DNA of 64,000 nucleotides from an uncultured Lachnospiraceae bacterium. Lineage in GTDB: Bacteria; Bacillota; Clostridia; Lachnospirales; Lachnospiraceae. The stretch is taken from the NCBI GenBank assembly GCA_937920345.1, contig CALGVA010000019.1:23847-87846 (forward strand). Direction: 5' to 3'. The position numbers were made by a program, and so were the translations under genes. Each line of letters opens with the position of its first letter. The stretch's first letter is position 1. The notes beneath the pieces were generated by a model. That model did no database searches, was not told the DNA's origin, and saw only the letters and a program-made list of their open reading frames with translations. Below, in pieces: positions 8,015-17,454 of the stretch.

Positions 8015-9499
8015 ATGAAAATAACAGACAAATCACAATATCTGGCACACATCAACGACGTGACCGCCCAGGGACCCTACCACGATGACTGGGCATCGCT
8101 GACGGATTTCGACATGCCGCTCTGGTATACAAAAGCCAAGTTCGGCATTTTCGTCCACTGGGGACTCTACAGCGTGCCTGCATTCGCCAATGAGTGGTAT
8201 TCCCGCAACATGTACATACAGGGGACGCCGGAATATGAGCACCATGTCAGGACCTACGGACCGCATAAAGATTTCGGCTATAAGGACTTCATTCCTCTTT
8301 TCACCGCCGAAAAATTCGACTCCGACTGCTGGGCGGAAACCTTTGCCGCCGCCGGCGCCCGATATGTCGTCCCTGTGGCGGAGCACCACGACGGCTTTCA
8401 GATGTATCAGAGCGATCTGTCCGTATATAACGCTGCGCAAATGGGCCCGAAGCGGGACATCCTGGGCGAACTGAAATCCTCTTTTGAGAAAAATGGGCTG
8501 GTATTCTGCACCTCTACCCACCGCGCGGAGCACCACTGGTTCATGGGCTGCGGCAAAGATTTTGAAAGCGATATTAAGGAACCGCTGCACTGCGGCGATT
8601 TCTACTGGCCATCAGAACAGACGCAGCCTGATTATCAGGACCTGTTCGCCAGACCCTATCCGGACCGGGAATTTCTCGAGGACTGGCTGTGCCGTACCTG
8701 CGAGATCATCGACCGCTATCAGCCGCGCATCCTCTATTTCGATTGGTGGATTCAGCATGAAGCATATAAACCGTACCTGCGTAAGATCGCAGCATACTAT
8801 TATAACCGCGGCGTCTCGTGGGGCACTCCCACTGCCATCTGCTACAAGCACGACGCTATGGCTTTCGGCAGCGGTATCGTAGACGTGGAACGCGGTAAAT
8901 TCGCAGACGCCAGGCCCTATCACTGGCAGACTGACACTGCGATCGCCCGCAACTCCTGGTGTTACACCACTTCACTGGACTATAAGAGCGCCTGTGAACT
9001 GATCTGTTATCTCATAGACGTTGTCAGCAAGAACGGCAATCTTCTGCTGAATGTGGGACCCATGGCCGACGGCTCCTTCGCCAAAGAGGACGCTGCCATC
9101 TTAACGCAGATCGGCAAGTGGCTGGCTGTAAACGGAGAAGCGGTCTATAACACCAAACCATGGCGCTATGCCGCGGAGGGACCGACCGCCGAGACGGAAG
9201 GACAGTTCAGCGACGCCTCCGCTCCTGTCTACACCAGCCGGGACTTCCGCTTTACCGCCGGCTGCGGCTGCATCTATGCGACCTGCCTGCGCTGTCCGGA
9301 TGACGGCCATATCACGATCCGCGCCCTCGCGAAGACACCGGATGCCAACAAACCGAATTTCCACGGCATAATCCGCAGCGTGGAAATCCTCGGTTTTTCC
9401 GAGGCGCCTGTTTACGCCGTTGACGAGGATGGACTGCACATCACGGCGAAGCATGTTCACAGTGATTTTCCCATTGTAATCAAAGTATCCGTAACGTAA
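8015..9499 (+). CDS. Alpha-L-fucosidase, GH29
   Basis: 494-residue GH29 enzyme that hydrolyses alpha-linked L-fucose with retention. Seen: FGIFVHWGLYSVPAFANEWYSRNMY near the N-terminus, VAEHHDGFQMY at about 121, and the nucleophile D243 in ILYFDWW. The GNLLLNVGPMADGS segment closes the catalytic barrel, followed by a C-terminal beta domain. There is no signal peptide, so it acts on imported oligosaccharides. AAGGAG lies upstream of the ATG with a slightly long spacer. It is probably co-transcribed with the GH42 gene 19 bases upstream. Paired with beta-galactosidase and alpha-xylosidase it would remove the outermost fucose of fucogalactoxyloglucan; host fucosylated glycans are the alternative. 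Confidence 0.93.
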   Translation: MKITDKSQYLAHINDVTAQGPYHDDWASLTDFDMPLWYTKAKFGIFVHWGLYSVPAFANEWYSRNMYIQGTPEYEHHVRTYGPHKDFGYKDFIPLFTAEKFDSDCWAETFAAAGARYVVPVAEHHDGFQMYQSDLSVYNAAQMGPKRDILGELKSSFEKNGLVFCTSTHRAEHHWFMGCGKDFESDIKEPLHCGDFYWPSEQTQPDYQDLFARPYPDREFLEDWLCRTCEIIDRYQPRILYFDWWIQHEAYKPYLRKIAAYYYNRGVSWGTPTAICYKHDAMAFGSGIVDVERGKFADARPYHWQTDTAIARNSWCYTTSLDYKSACELICYLIDVVSKNGNLLLNVGPMADGSFAKEDAAILTQIGKWLAVNGEAVYNTKPWRYAAEGPTAETEGQFSDASAPVYTSRDFRFTAGCGCIYATCLRCPDDGHITIRALAKTPDANKPNFHGIIRSVEILGFSEAPVYAVDEDGLHITAKHVHSDFPIVIKVSVT

Positions 9500-9567
9500 C
9501 AGCACCGCTGTTCTTGCACCTTTTATGCTTACATGCTACTATATTCATATACGTGAGGCAGGATGAA

Positions 9568-11217
9568 ATGAATCAAAATTATGATACTTTACTGATAGCT
9601 GACGATGAATCCTCTATTCGTGAGGGTTTAAAATGTATTGTAGACTGGGACGAACTGGGCTTTACCATATGCGGTGAAGCCTCCAATGGCGAAGAAGCGC
9701 TCTCGCGCATTCTCGCGCTGAATCCCGGTCTTGTTTTGTTGGATGTTAAAATGCCTAAAATGCTTGGTACAGAAGTGATCCGCCGCGCCAGAGAAGCCGG
9801 TTTTCAGGGTAAATGCATCATATTAAGCGGCTATTCTGATTTCGGGTATGCGCAGGAAGCCATTAAAAGCGGCGTCAGATTCTATCCCACCAAACCGATC
9901 GACGAGGACGAACTCTATCAGACTGTCTCCGAGATCAAACAGGAACTGGCACAGGAGAAACGTCACTCCACCCATTTCACGGAATTACAGAAGAAGGCAA
10001 AAAGTGTCGTGCTGCAGGAACTTCTGACCGGTATTCTGAGCACACCGCTGTCCGATCAGGATCTCGATCACTTCTGTCTGACCGCAGAGGTCTATCAGGT
10101 CGTGATCTGCGAGGACTTTCATACGCAGGCTGCCGCCGCGCCTTACACATTCGCGGAGCTTCTCAAAGTAATCAACCGCGATAATAACATCTTTGAACAT
10201 CTGGAAATAAATCATAAAGATGTTGTCCTGTTAAAGGGTTCCCACGGCCTCAACAGGCTCTCCGACTTTCTGGAACGCTTTGACAATAATACGGCACAGG
10301 CGGGAAGCCCGCTGGAATCCATGTTCTTAGCTTACGGCAGGCCTGTATCCGTGCCGGAGGATATCCATCTTTCTTATGCAGATGCCACCGCGCTTTTAAC
10401 ACGCCGCTTCTTCTGCAAGCGGGAGCTGCATGCAATGGGCTATGAGTTGCTGCCGGAGCTCTCCGCAAATGCTTCTTCCTCTCTGGCGGACCCGGACCGG
10501 CTCGTTTTTACTCTGAGTGAATCCGCCTTGACAGAATATGCGGACCGCTTCGCGGATTATATACAATCCTACAACCGCAGGATGACTGTTGCCGTGCTCT
10601 CCGAACTGGAAGAGCAGCTCCTGTATGTACCCTGTGAAGCGCGCGATATTAAATTGTTTCTGACAGATCTCTATCTGCAGATCAAGGAAAAGATGAACCG
10701 TACCTACGCATCGGCGAAGATTCCTTTTTCTTCAAATTCGTCTGTGCTGGAGTTCATGAATAACTGCAAATATCTCTATGAAATCATCCAGTTCCTTTCG
10801 AAACAGTTTGAAATGATTATGGACGCCACAGGCAACCCGTCCAGAGATACGATTTTAGATGATGTGCTCTACTATATTGACCACCATTTCCGGGAAAATA
10901 TTAAACTCGAGACGATCGCCCCTCTGTTCGGCTACAACAGCGCCTATCTCGGCAAGATCTTCAGCAAGAGTGTCGGGGAGAATTTCAATTCCTACGTGGA
11001 TCACCGTAGAATCGAACATTCCAAGCAACTGCTTCTGGAAAATCAGCTGAAAGTGTATGAGATTGCCGAACAGGTAGGCTATAAGAATGTAGATTATTTT
11101 CATAAGAAATTCAAAAAATACGTGGGCGAAAGTCCTGCGGAATTCCGCAAAGGACAGGGACTCGATACGGAAACCGGAAAATACCCCCCCCCACAAAAAA
11201 ATGCCCCTAAAGCGTGA
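9568..11217 (+). CDS. Response regulator with AraC-type DNA-binding domain (YesN type)
   Basis: 549-residue two-component regulator. The start is taken as the ATG at 9568 because AGGA lies just upstream and the receiver domain begins at once (YDTLLIADDESS). Receiver: acidic pocket D12-D13, phosphoacceptor D59 in LVLLDVKMP, K109 in PTKP. A long helical middle region (about 125-430) leads to two AraC/HTH_18 helix-turn-helix motifs (about 435-535), including LETIAPLFGYNSAYLGKIF and VYEIAEQVGYKNVDYFHKKF. It is the third gene of the GH42-GH29 operon. The partner is very likely the YesM-type kinase at 15265-17088, which sits on the other strand beyond the transporter genes, so kinase and regulator are unusually split. 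Expected to activate transport and glycosidase genes when oligosaccharide is sensed. Confidence 0.9.
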   Translation: MNQNYDTLLIADDESSIREGLKCIVDWDELGFTICGEASNGEEALSRILALNPGLVLLDVKMPKMLGTEVIRRAREAGFQGKCIILSGYSDFGYAQEAIKSGVRFYPTKPIDEDELYQTVSEIKQELAQEKRHSTHFTELQKKAKSVVLQELLTGILSTPLSDQDLDHFCLTAEVYQVVICEDFHTQAAAAPYTFAELLKVINRDNNIFEHLEINHKDVVLLKGSHGLNRLSDFLERFDNNTAQAGSPLESMFLAYGRPVSVPEDIHLSYADATALLTRRFFCKRELHAMGYELLPELSANASSSLADPDRLVFTLSESALTEYADRFADYIQSYNRRMTVAVLSELEEQLLYVPCEARDIKLFLTDLYLQIKEKMNRTYASAKIPFSSNSSVLEFMNNCKYLYEIIQFLSKQFEMIMDATGNPSRDTILDDVLYYIDHHFRENIKLETIAPLFGYNSAYLGKIFSKSVGENFNSYVDHRRIEHSKQLLLENQLKVYEIAEQVGYKNVDYFHKKFKKYVGESPAEFRKGQGLDTETGKYPPPQKNAPKA

Positions 11218-11259
11218 TATTTCCTATGGTTTGCGCATCATACACCCCCTTATATCAAT

Positions 11260-11305
11260 ACAAGACCTGCCGCATCATAGTCTGATACGGCAGGCCTTGT
11301 CATTT
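11260..11305. terminator. Terminator between convergent operons
   Basis: Long hairpin CAAGACCTGCCGCATCA / TGATACGGCAGGCCTTG (11261-11300) with two mismatches, lying between the YesN gene (+) and the solute-binding protein gene (-). It is followed by a T-rich run on the plus strand. Confidence 0.75.
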
Positions 11306-11365
11306 ATATCATTATATTTTTCACACTCTGTATTTCATCTGTTTCCTGTATCCGGAAGTTTCTGC

Positions 11366-13084
11366 TTACTGAACGATTGCAACCTTCTCGGCAATAATGT
11401 CAGTCATCATCTCTTCCGCCTCGCTCATGCCGGTTGCCTCTAACTCAGCGATCATCGCGTCATAGTTTGCGTCAAACTCCGCCTCGGTGCCGGTTACGCA
11501 CTTGATCAGCGCGGACCATGCAACTTCGTCCAGTTTATCTACGATCTCCGAGAACTCAAGCGGCATAGCGTATGCCCAGAGCGGAGAATAGTCAGGTGTC
11601 TCGAACTCATCCGGCTGCGGGAACATATCTACGATCAGCTCTACGCCCCATGCCTCAACTGCCGCTTTCTCTTCTACGTTATACTCGTTGATTACGGCGT
11701 CCTTACTTGTCGTTGTATAAGTGCTGCCTGTAGGATCCAGAATACCATCACCATAAGACGGGAACGGGTAATTGTGGAAGCCGACACCTGTCTTCTTGGA
11801 ATAATCTGCATCTTCCTGGGAATACTTGATCTCTTCTTCTGTTCTGTAACGGTGTCCCTCATCGTCGATGAAGTAGTTCACGCCTTCAATACCCCATTTG
11901 TTGAGTACCTGGCCTTCGTCAGAGCAAAGGAAATCGATGAACTTGATTGCTGCAACAGGATCTTTACAGGAAGTTGTGATACCTACGCCGGTTCCTGTTG
12001 TCAGACCCTGATACATAAGGGACGGACATTTTGTGTTCGCATCGATACATGTCGGAAGACCTGCATAAGTGAGCTCATATTTACCGTCTGCCTTCAGTAC
12101 CTTCTCGCCATCCTGATAATCCCAGTCCTTATCAAATAAGGTAACTACACGACCGGATGCGATCTTTGCAATATAATCTTCGTGTGTCTGTGTTGCAAAT
12201 TCAGGGTCAAGAATGCCTTCGTTGTACATACGGCATAACCATTTGAAATATTCTCTTTCCTTATCGGAACGGAACTTATACATACCCTTGTTGTCCGATG
12301 TTACGATCCACTGTCCGTTATCCGGAGCGCCGTCTGCAATGAAACCTGCCGGATTACCAAGTGTGATCAGCCAGTGCCAGTCGGAAGTGGATAAGCTGAT
12401 ACCAATCATATCCAGTCCCTCATCAGTCGTAGGATGCTCGGCAATATAATCTTTAATCATGGTCTCCAATTCTTCCAGAGACTGCGGAATCTTATAGTCC
12501 TTCGCTTTCAGCGCTGCCCACTGAACCTGAAGATTTCCTGCATCCTTAAATTTCGTACCGCCAACATTATAAGCGGATAACTGATAAATGGACGGGTCAT
12601 CTGCGGACTGTTTTAACTTCTCAAACTCGTCGCCGTAGAGCTTCTTGATATTGGGACCATACTGCTCGATCAGGTCTGTCATATCCATCATCGCGCCTGC
12701 GTCAATCATATTTCCTGCGGAACCTTTCGCAAAGATGATATCCGGATAGTTCTGCTCCGCAATCATCAGCGCAACCGCTTCACTCTCGTCGTTACCGCCC
12801 ACAGGACGTGTCGTCTTTAACTTAACGCCGGTTGCTGCCGTAATTGCCTCTGCCACGGGATCTGTCCAAGGATCATCCTGGTTTGCATCCGCGTTGAAGA
12901 ATGTCAACTCGATCACTTCTCCGGACGCTGCGCTTCCGCCGTCATCTGTCGCAGCCGCGCCGTCATCGGTAGTTGTCGTACTGCCTGTATCTGCAGCAGG
13001 TGCATCCCCGCCTCCACAACCGGCAAGTGTGCCGGCTACCATCGTTACTGCCAGTAACAATGCACAAATCTTCTTACTTTTCAT
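11366..13084 (-). CDS. ABC transporter solute-binding lipoprotein for oligosaccharides
   Basis: 572-residue extracellular sugar-binding protein. The start at 13084 follows an AGGGAG site. A signal peptide (MKSKKICALLLAVTMVAGTLAGC) ends in a lipobox with lipidated C23, followed by a low-complexity Gly/Ala/Thr/Asp linker. The mature part has the family-1-like binding fold seen with LplB/LplC permeases (YPDIIFAKGSAG, PTAGIKFIDFLCS-type segment near residue 340). The ligand is probably the oligosaccharide degraded by the neighbouring GH42, GH29 and GH31 enzymes. It is the last gene of the minus-strand transport operon (permease, permease, binding protein). No ATPase is present; such importers usually share a general MsmX-type ATPase encoded elsewhere. 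Confidence 0.9.
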   Translation of the reverse strand: MKSKKICALLLAVTMVAGTLAGCGGGDAPAADTGSTTTTDDGAAATDDGGSAASGEVIELTFFNADANQDDPWTDPVAEAITAATGVKLKTTRPVGGNDESEAVALMIAEQNYPDIIFAKGSAGNMIDAGAMMDMTDLIEQYGPNIKKLYGDEFEKLKQSADDPSIYQLSAYNVGGTKFKDAGNLQVQWAALKAKDYKIPQSLEELETMIKDYIAEHPTTDEGLDMIGISLSTSDWHWLITLGNPAGFIADGAPDNGQWIVTSDNKGMYKFRSDKEREYFKWLCRMYNEGILDPEFATQTHEDYIAKIASGRVVTLFDKDWDYQDGEKVLKADGKYELTYAGLPTCIDANTKCPSLMYQGLTTGTGVGITTSCKDPVAAIKFIDFLCSDEGQVLNKWGIEGVNYFIDDEGHRYRTEEEIKYSQEDADYSKKTGVGFHNYPFPSYGDGILDPTGSTYTTTSKDAVINEYNVEEKAAVEAWGVELIVDMFPQPDEFETPDYSPLWAYAMPLEFSEIVDKLDEVAWSALIKCVTGTEAEFDANYDAMIAELEATGMSEAEEMMTDIIAEKVAIVQ

Positions 13085-13198
13085 ACTTTTTCTCCCTTCT
13101 GTTGCTTCACATTGCATCATTTATATTTGTATGTTGTACGTAACTGTACATCCATATAAATACCATAACTTGATAACCTGCAGATCTTTCCTGCGGTA

Positions 13199-14086
13199 TC
13201 AGTCCTTGACCGCGCCTACCGTCATGCCGCCTACGAAATACTTCTGCAGGAACGGATATACGATCAGGATCGGCACTGTCGCTACAATCGTTACCGCCAT
13301 ACGCACGGACAGCGGTGAGACGGCATTCTTAACCTGCTCCGCCGAATGCGGATCAATCTTGACCGTCGCCTTCTCCATAATCTCATACAACACATACTGC
13401 AGCGTCGGCAGTTCCTTGGCATACAGGTAAGTATCCATGAAAGAGTTCCACTGTCCTACCGCGTAGAACAACGCTACCGTCGCCAGCACCGGTTTACACA
13501 GGGGCAGTACGATTCGCGCCCAGATGATAAAGTCATTGGCCCCGTCCACTCTCGCCGCCTCCTGTAATGCCATCGGCAGTCCTTCAATAAAAGAACGCAC
13601 CAGAATCATATTGTAGACCCAGATCAGCCCCGGTATGATGTACACGAGGAAGTTATTACCCAGCTTTAAGTCTCTCATAAGCAGCAGATACTCCGGAATC
13701 AGTCCGCCGCTGACATACATGGTAATAACAAACAATGTGGTAAATACCTTGTTAAAATAGAAGTCTTTCCTGCTCAGCACATAGGCCAGCATAGCGGTAC
13801 AGATCACGCCCGCGCCCGCGCCGATCACCGTTCTTAATACCGAGAGGATAAATGCCTGCCCCAGATTGTTCTCCCGGAATACATAAGCGTAATTGCTCCA
13901 CGTAAACTCTCTCGGTATGATGAAATTGATGTTTCGCATCGTGTCGATCGGATCATTGAAGGATATCGCCAGAACATTTAAAAACGGATATACCGTAACA
14001 ATGACCAGAAATATGAACACAACCAACAATATGTAATCTAAAATATTATCCCGACTCTTGATCCTGTTGCTTTTCACATTTGCCAT
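13199..14086 (-). CDS. Carbohydrate ABC transporter permease, LplC/YtcP type
   Basis: 295-residue inner-membrane permease with about six transmembrane segments, the first at about 17-37 (YILLVVFIFLVIVTVYPFLN). The permease loop that contacts the ATPase is present as EAARVDGANDFIIWARIVLPLCKPV (EAA motif) near residue 180. The C-terminus (VPILIVYPFLQKYFVGGMTVGAVKD) is characteristic of the LplC/YtcP subfamily. AAGGAGGGG precedes the ATG. It lies 12 bases after the LplB-type gene and 114 bases before the binding protein, clearly in one operon. Together with its partner it forms the channel for oligosaccharide import. Confidence 0.92.
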   Translation of the reverse strand: MANVKSNRIKSRDNILDYILLVVFIFLVIVTVYPFLNVLAISFNDPIDTMRNINFIIPREFTWSNYAYVFRENNLGQAFILSVLRTVIGAGAGVICTAMLAYVLSRKDFYFNKVFTTLFVITMYVSGGLIPEYLLLMRDLKLGNNFLVYIIPGLIWVYNMILVRSFIEGLPMALQEAARVDGANDFIIWARIVLPLCKPVLATVALFYAVGQWNSFMDTYLYAKELPTLQYVLYEIMEKATVKIDPHSAEQVKNAVSPLSVRMAVTIVATVPILIVYPFLQKYFVGGMTVGAVKD

Positions 14087-14098
14087 GGTGTCCCCTCC

Positions 14099-15040
14099 TT
14101 ATATCAGTCTGCTCTCGCCGAGTAAACCTGCAACTTTATTCGCAATGAACAGAAGCGCTATGCCGACCAGTGACTGGAACATACCGATCGCAGTACCCAG
14201 ACCGTAATTGCTGTTGCCGATACCTCTGACATAAGAGAACCAGGAAAGCACCATTGCGTGATCCTGCACAATACCGTTGCTTAAGAGCATCTGACGCTCC
14301 ATGCCTACATTCAGCGCACCGCCGATGCTCATGATCAGCAGCACCACTACCGTAGGCTTAATGCCCGGCAGCGTAATGTGCCAGATTCTCTGCAGACGGT
14401 TCGCACCGTCCACCTTCGCCGCCTCATATAAGCCCGAATCGATACCCGCCATAGCGGACAGGTATACGATGGCATCCCATCCCACTTCTTTCCATGTATT
14501 GATCAGAACGACCGTAAACCAAAAGAGCGGCGTATTCGTACTCATCAGTCCCAGTTTCGTATGCAGCGCCGTGTCCAGCATACCGCCATCGTTTAATACC
14601 ATCTTGGCGATACTGGCAATAACCACCCACGACACGAAATGCGGCAGATAAGAGATGGTCTGCGTGATCTTCTTGAATTTCACGAATCGTATTTCATTTA
14701 ACATCAGGGCAAACAGGATTGCCATAAGCGTTCCAACCGTGATACCCAGAATGCTCAGCCCGACCGTGTTAAGCATAACCTGCCCGAAGATACGATCCTG
14801 AAATGCCTTAACGAAATTAGATACCCCGACAAAAGGTCTCTGCCAGAAAGGCTGCGCCAGTGTCTTCGGACGCACATCCTGAAACGCCATCGTCCATCCC
14901 CACAGGGGTATGTACTTGAAAACGATCAGCCAGATCAGGAAAGGAACCGACATCAATAACAGATATCTCTGTTTCCACATTAGCTGCATGCTGAATTTCT
15001 GCTTGATCACTTTTTCTTTCTGCCTTCTCTCTACACTCAT
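14099..15040 (-). CDS. Carbohydrate ABC transporter permease, LplB/YteP type
   Basis: 313-residue permease, six predicted transmembrane segments. The N-terminus is positively charged, followed by WKQRYLLLMSVPFLIWLIVFKYIPLWG, typical of LplB/YteP proteins. The EAA loop is YEAAKVDGANRLQRIWHITLPGIKP, near residue 200. It is the first gene of the transport trio, 13 codons' distance or less from the next permease, and heterodimerises with it. Upstream, between this gene and the YesM kinase gene, is a strong hairpin (15138-15188) and AT-rich sequence that may carry a separate promoter, so transporter and kinase could be expressed at different levels. Confidence 0.92.
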   Translation of the reverse strand: MSVERRQKEKVIKQKFSMQLMWKQRYLLLMSVPFLIWLIVFKYIPLWGWTMAFQDVRPKTLAQPFWQRPFVGVSNFVKAFQDRIFGQVMLNTVGLSILGITVGTLMAILFALMLNEIRFVKFKKITQTISYLPHFVSWVVIASIAKMVLNDGGMLDTALHTKLGLMSTNTPLFWFTVVLINTWKEVGWDAIVYLSAMAGIDSGLYEAAKVDGANRLQRIWHITLPGIKPTVVVLLIMSIGGALNVGMERQMLLSNGIVQDHAMVLSWFSYVRGIGNSNYGLGTAIGMFQSLVGIALLFIANKVAGLLGESRLI

Positions 15041-15137
15041 ATCCGCTCACCCTTTCTATAGCATCCATATCCGTTTACATGACATATTCTGCATGATCGG
15101 GATACCTTTCTACATAATTCCCGTTTCTGCAAAATGA

Positions 15138-15188
15138 AAATGCATCGCAGGAGACCGGTCTGATCAATATATCTCCTGCAATGCATTT
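15138..15188 (-). terminator. Strong hairpin between YesM and permease genes
   Basis: A 17-base stem with one mismatch: AAATGCATCGCAGGAGA (15138-15154) pairs with TCTCCTGCAATGCATTT (15172-15188). On the minus strand it is followed by TTTTCATTTT, so it can act as a partial terminator after the kinase gene. A TATAAT at 15189-15194 (minus) abuts it, so it may instead cap the 5' end of the transporter transcript. Confidence 0.6.
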
Positions 15189-15264
15189 ATTATAAAAAAT
15201 TTATAAAAATAAAAATACCGAAAAAATTTGATAAAAATACCGTCACTTTTTTAGTTTCGTTTCG

Positions 15265-17088
15265 CTATGTTTCGATACCGCACTTGTCCACCGGAATAAT
15301 CATCCGTATTCTGGTTCCCTTTCCCGGTTCCGAGTAGATATGGATACGGTATCCGTCCCCGTAATGCAGCTTCATGCGCTGATTAATGTTATAGAGTCCG
15401 ATGCTCTTGCTCCGGCTCATATCCCGCACCTCGATGTCCCTGCGCAGCCTGCCGAGCGTCACCTCATCCATGCCGCAGCCGTTATCATCCACATCGATCA
15501 TAAGAAGCCGCTTTTCCCCCATTTGTCTGGTATATACGGACAGGACGATCTTACCGCCCTCCGCCACTTCCTCCATACCGTGTATGATCGCGTTCTCCAC
15601 CATCGGCTGCAGCAGCAGCGGCAGAATATTGTACCGCGAAAGCTCCAGTCCGTCCTCTACATTTCTGCTAAACTGCACCCTGTCGCCGAACCGCAGCTGC
15701 TGGATCTCTATGTACGCATCCAGATGATTCAGTTCTTTTTCCAGTGTGGTGTAGGAAGTCCCCGTATTCTCCAGCACGTAACGCATGGACTTCCCAAGCA
15801 GCTTCGTAGCCGTCGCCGCCTCTTTATCCCCCGCCGTCAATGCTTTCATCCGTATGGTTTCCAGCGTATTATAGAGGAAATGCGGATTGATCTGACTGGC
15901 CAGCATCTTGAACTCCATCTCCTGCTGTCTGATCAGCATCTCCTGCTCCTTAATCTGCACCTCGTAAGTCTTCGCCTCCTGCTCCTTGATATTCTGCACC
16001 ATAACCTGCAGGTCCTCAAAAGCCTCCGACAGTTCGTCACGCCCGCGGAAGCTGTCGATCAGTTCATAATCCTGCGTGCTCGCCTTGTGCATCTGCTGTC
16101 TGAGCAGACTCACCCGGTTCGTGAAATACCGCGTAAAAATATGTATCATTATTGCCGGAATAATCAGTGCCGTAAAGATAATGGCACCGCACATATACAG
16201 AATGCTCCGGACCGTGTAATATCCTTTCGGATTCAGCGTACACAGATAGATTCTGGAACTGGACTGATACGCGCGGAACATGGAGATGTCAATAAAGCAC
16301 TGCTTCCCCTCCGTCTCAGTCATTCCTGTATAGCGGAAGTAGGGCGCATCATAGTCCACTGGTCCGGGCTGCGCTTTGCCGACCAGATTCCGCTCGGAAC
16401 TGTAGAATACCGGTCCTCTGTCAACAGATATGACGCTGATATATTCGTTGCTGTCCGCCCACATGCGCAGATAGTTTTCGTCGATATGAATAACCAGAAC
16501 CGCATGGTACGGAGAGTTGATCAGCTGAATCCTTTTGATCAGGCACAATTCCCACTTGCTGTCCCGATACCCGTCTTCCCACGGAATCTCCATCCAGAAT
16601 ACCCCCGTCTTCGACATCGCCTGCTGATACCATTCCATATTTACGGTTTCTTCACTCATCCGTTTAAACAATTTATAATCCGTAAGATATGGATTATCCG
16701 TATAGATCTCGATCTTGCTGACTTCCGCATACGTCTCCGCATACTGGCTCAGCACCGCATTGCGGTCCACAGCATTGATATACTCCTGCCGTCTGTCAAA
16801 TTCCTCCGCCAGAATCGTGCGGACGCCGTCATCAAATGAAATATCCTTGGAGATGCCGTAAACTTCCATTGTAATGTCAAACAGAACCGTCCGCACCCGG
16901 TAATTATCGGATTTCAACAGGTCCATATAATAATTGATCATCATATGACGGGTATACATCATCAGAAACACACCCAGCAGCAAGATCGGCACCACAACGA
17001 CAGCTGTATAGATCGTATACAACTGCCGTTTAATCGTGGCGTTATGAAAAAATGTGGAAATCCATCGTCCGTTACGTCTCTTAGTCAT
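15265..17088 (-). CDS. Sensor histidine kinase, YesM type
   Basis: 607-residue membrane kinase. Transmembrane segments at about 27-45 and 299-318 enclose an extracytoplasmic sensor domain of about 250 residues. A HAMP-like region and coiled coil (about 325-395) lead to the His_kinase domain with the phosphorylatable H403 in QINPHFLYNTLE. The ATPase domain shows the N box (LLLQPMVENAIIHGM), the G1 box (DVDDNGCGMD) and a SIGLYNINQRMKLHYG segment. It is the YesM/LytS-like class that partners with AraC-type regulators. Its likely partner is the YesN protein at 9568-11217, with the transporter genes lying between. It probably senses extracellular oligosaccharide directly or through the binding protein. 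Confidence 0.92.
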   Translation of the reverse strand: MTKRRNGRWISTFFHNATIKRQLYTIYTAVVVVPILLLGVFLMMYTRHMMINYYMDLLKSDNYRVRTVLFDITMEVYGISKDISFDDGVRTILAEEFDRRQEYINAVDRNAVLSQYAETYAEVSKIEIYTDNPYLTDYKLFKRMSEETVNMEWYQQAMSKTGVFWMEIPWEDGYRDSKWELCLIKRIQLINSPYHAVLVIHIDENYLRMWADSNEYISVISVDRGPVFYSSERNLVGKAQPGPVDYDAPYFRYTGMTETEGKQCFIDISMFRAYQSSSRIYLCTLNPKGYYTVRSILYMCGAIIFTALIIPAIMIHIFTRYFTNRVSLLRQQMHKASTQDYELIDSFRGRDELSEAFEDLQVMVQNIKEQEAKTYEVQIKEQEMLIRQQEMEFKMLASQINPHFLYNTLETIRMKALTAGDKEAATATKLLGKSMRYVLENTGTSYTTLEKELNHLDAYIEIQQLRFGDRVQFSRNVEDGLELSRYNILPLLLQPMVENAIIHGMEEVAEGGKIVLSVYTRQMGEKRLLMIDVDDNGCGMDEVTLGRLRRDIEVRDMSRSKSIGLYNINQRMKLHYGDGYRIHIYSEPGKGTRIRMIIPVDKCGIET

Positions 17089-17254
17089 AAATATCGTACT
17101 GTTTTCCTTCTTGTTTATAAAGGCCGGTTTCTCCCTGACATGACACCTTTACCGTTATTTTAGCACTGGTTCCGACCGCCTGTACACCCTTTTGATGATC
17201 CTGCATCTGTTATACCATCTTACCATTTGGCAGGCCGGCATTATATAGCAAAAA

Positions 17255-17275
17255 TTTGATGTATTATACATCAAA
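17255..17275. promoter_or_regulatory. Perfect 21-base palindrome between yesM-type and GH31 genes
   Basis: TTTGATGTAT-T-ATACATCAAA is a perfect 10+1+10 palindrome in the 366-base gap between the divergent kinase (start 17088) and alpha-xylosidase (start 17455) genes. Its symmetry and AT-rich arms suit a dimeric regulator. Which protein binds is unknown; the locus' YesN protein and a catabolite regulator are candidates. Confidence 0.5.
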
Positions 17276-17326
17276 AAATTACACTTTTATTTTGTGCTCT
17301 GTTCTTATATATTGAGAAAATAAGAA

Positions 17327-17387
17327 TTGCATCTGTTCACACCAAAAACATATAAAAAGTAATTGCAGGACCGATGCCGGTGTGAAC
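17327..17387 (+). promoter_or_regulatory. Promoter of the GH31 gene with overlapping inverted repeat
   Basis: A -35 TTGCAT (17327-17332) and a -10 TATAAA (17351-17356) are 18 bases apart. The perfect inverted repeat GTTCACACC (17335-17343) / GGTGTGAAC (17379-17387) has one arm inside the spacer and the other about 20 bases past the predicted start. This could be a looping or paired operator, or a 5' hairpin. The rest of the region from 17089 to 17454 holds the 17255 palindrome and the AGGAGG site before the start codon. Confidence 0.5.
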
Positions 17388-17454
17388 GGCAGCAGAGCAG
17401 GACATGAACCTTAACATTTATCAAACTAAATACAAGATAAGGAGGATTTTTATT

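Noticed and set aside
15340..16839. A 499-codon open frame antisense to the YesM kinase gene
   Set aside because: No ribosome site, His/Leu/Arg-heavy composition typical of an antisense shadow, and the opposite strand encodes a complete histidine kinase.
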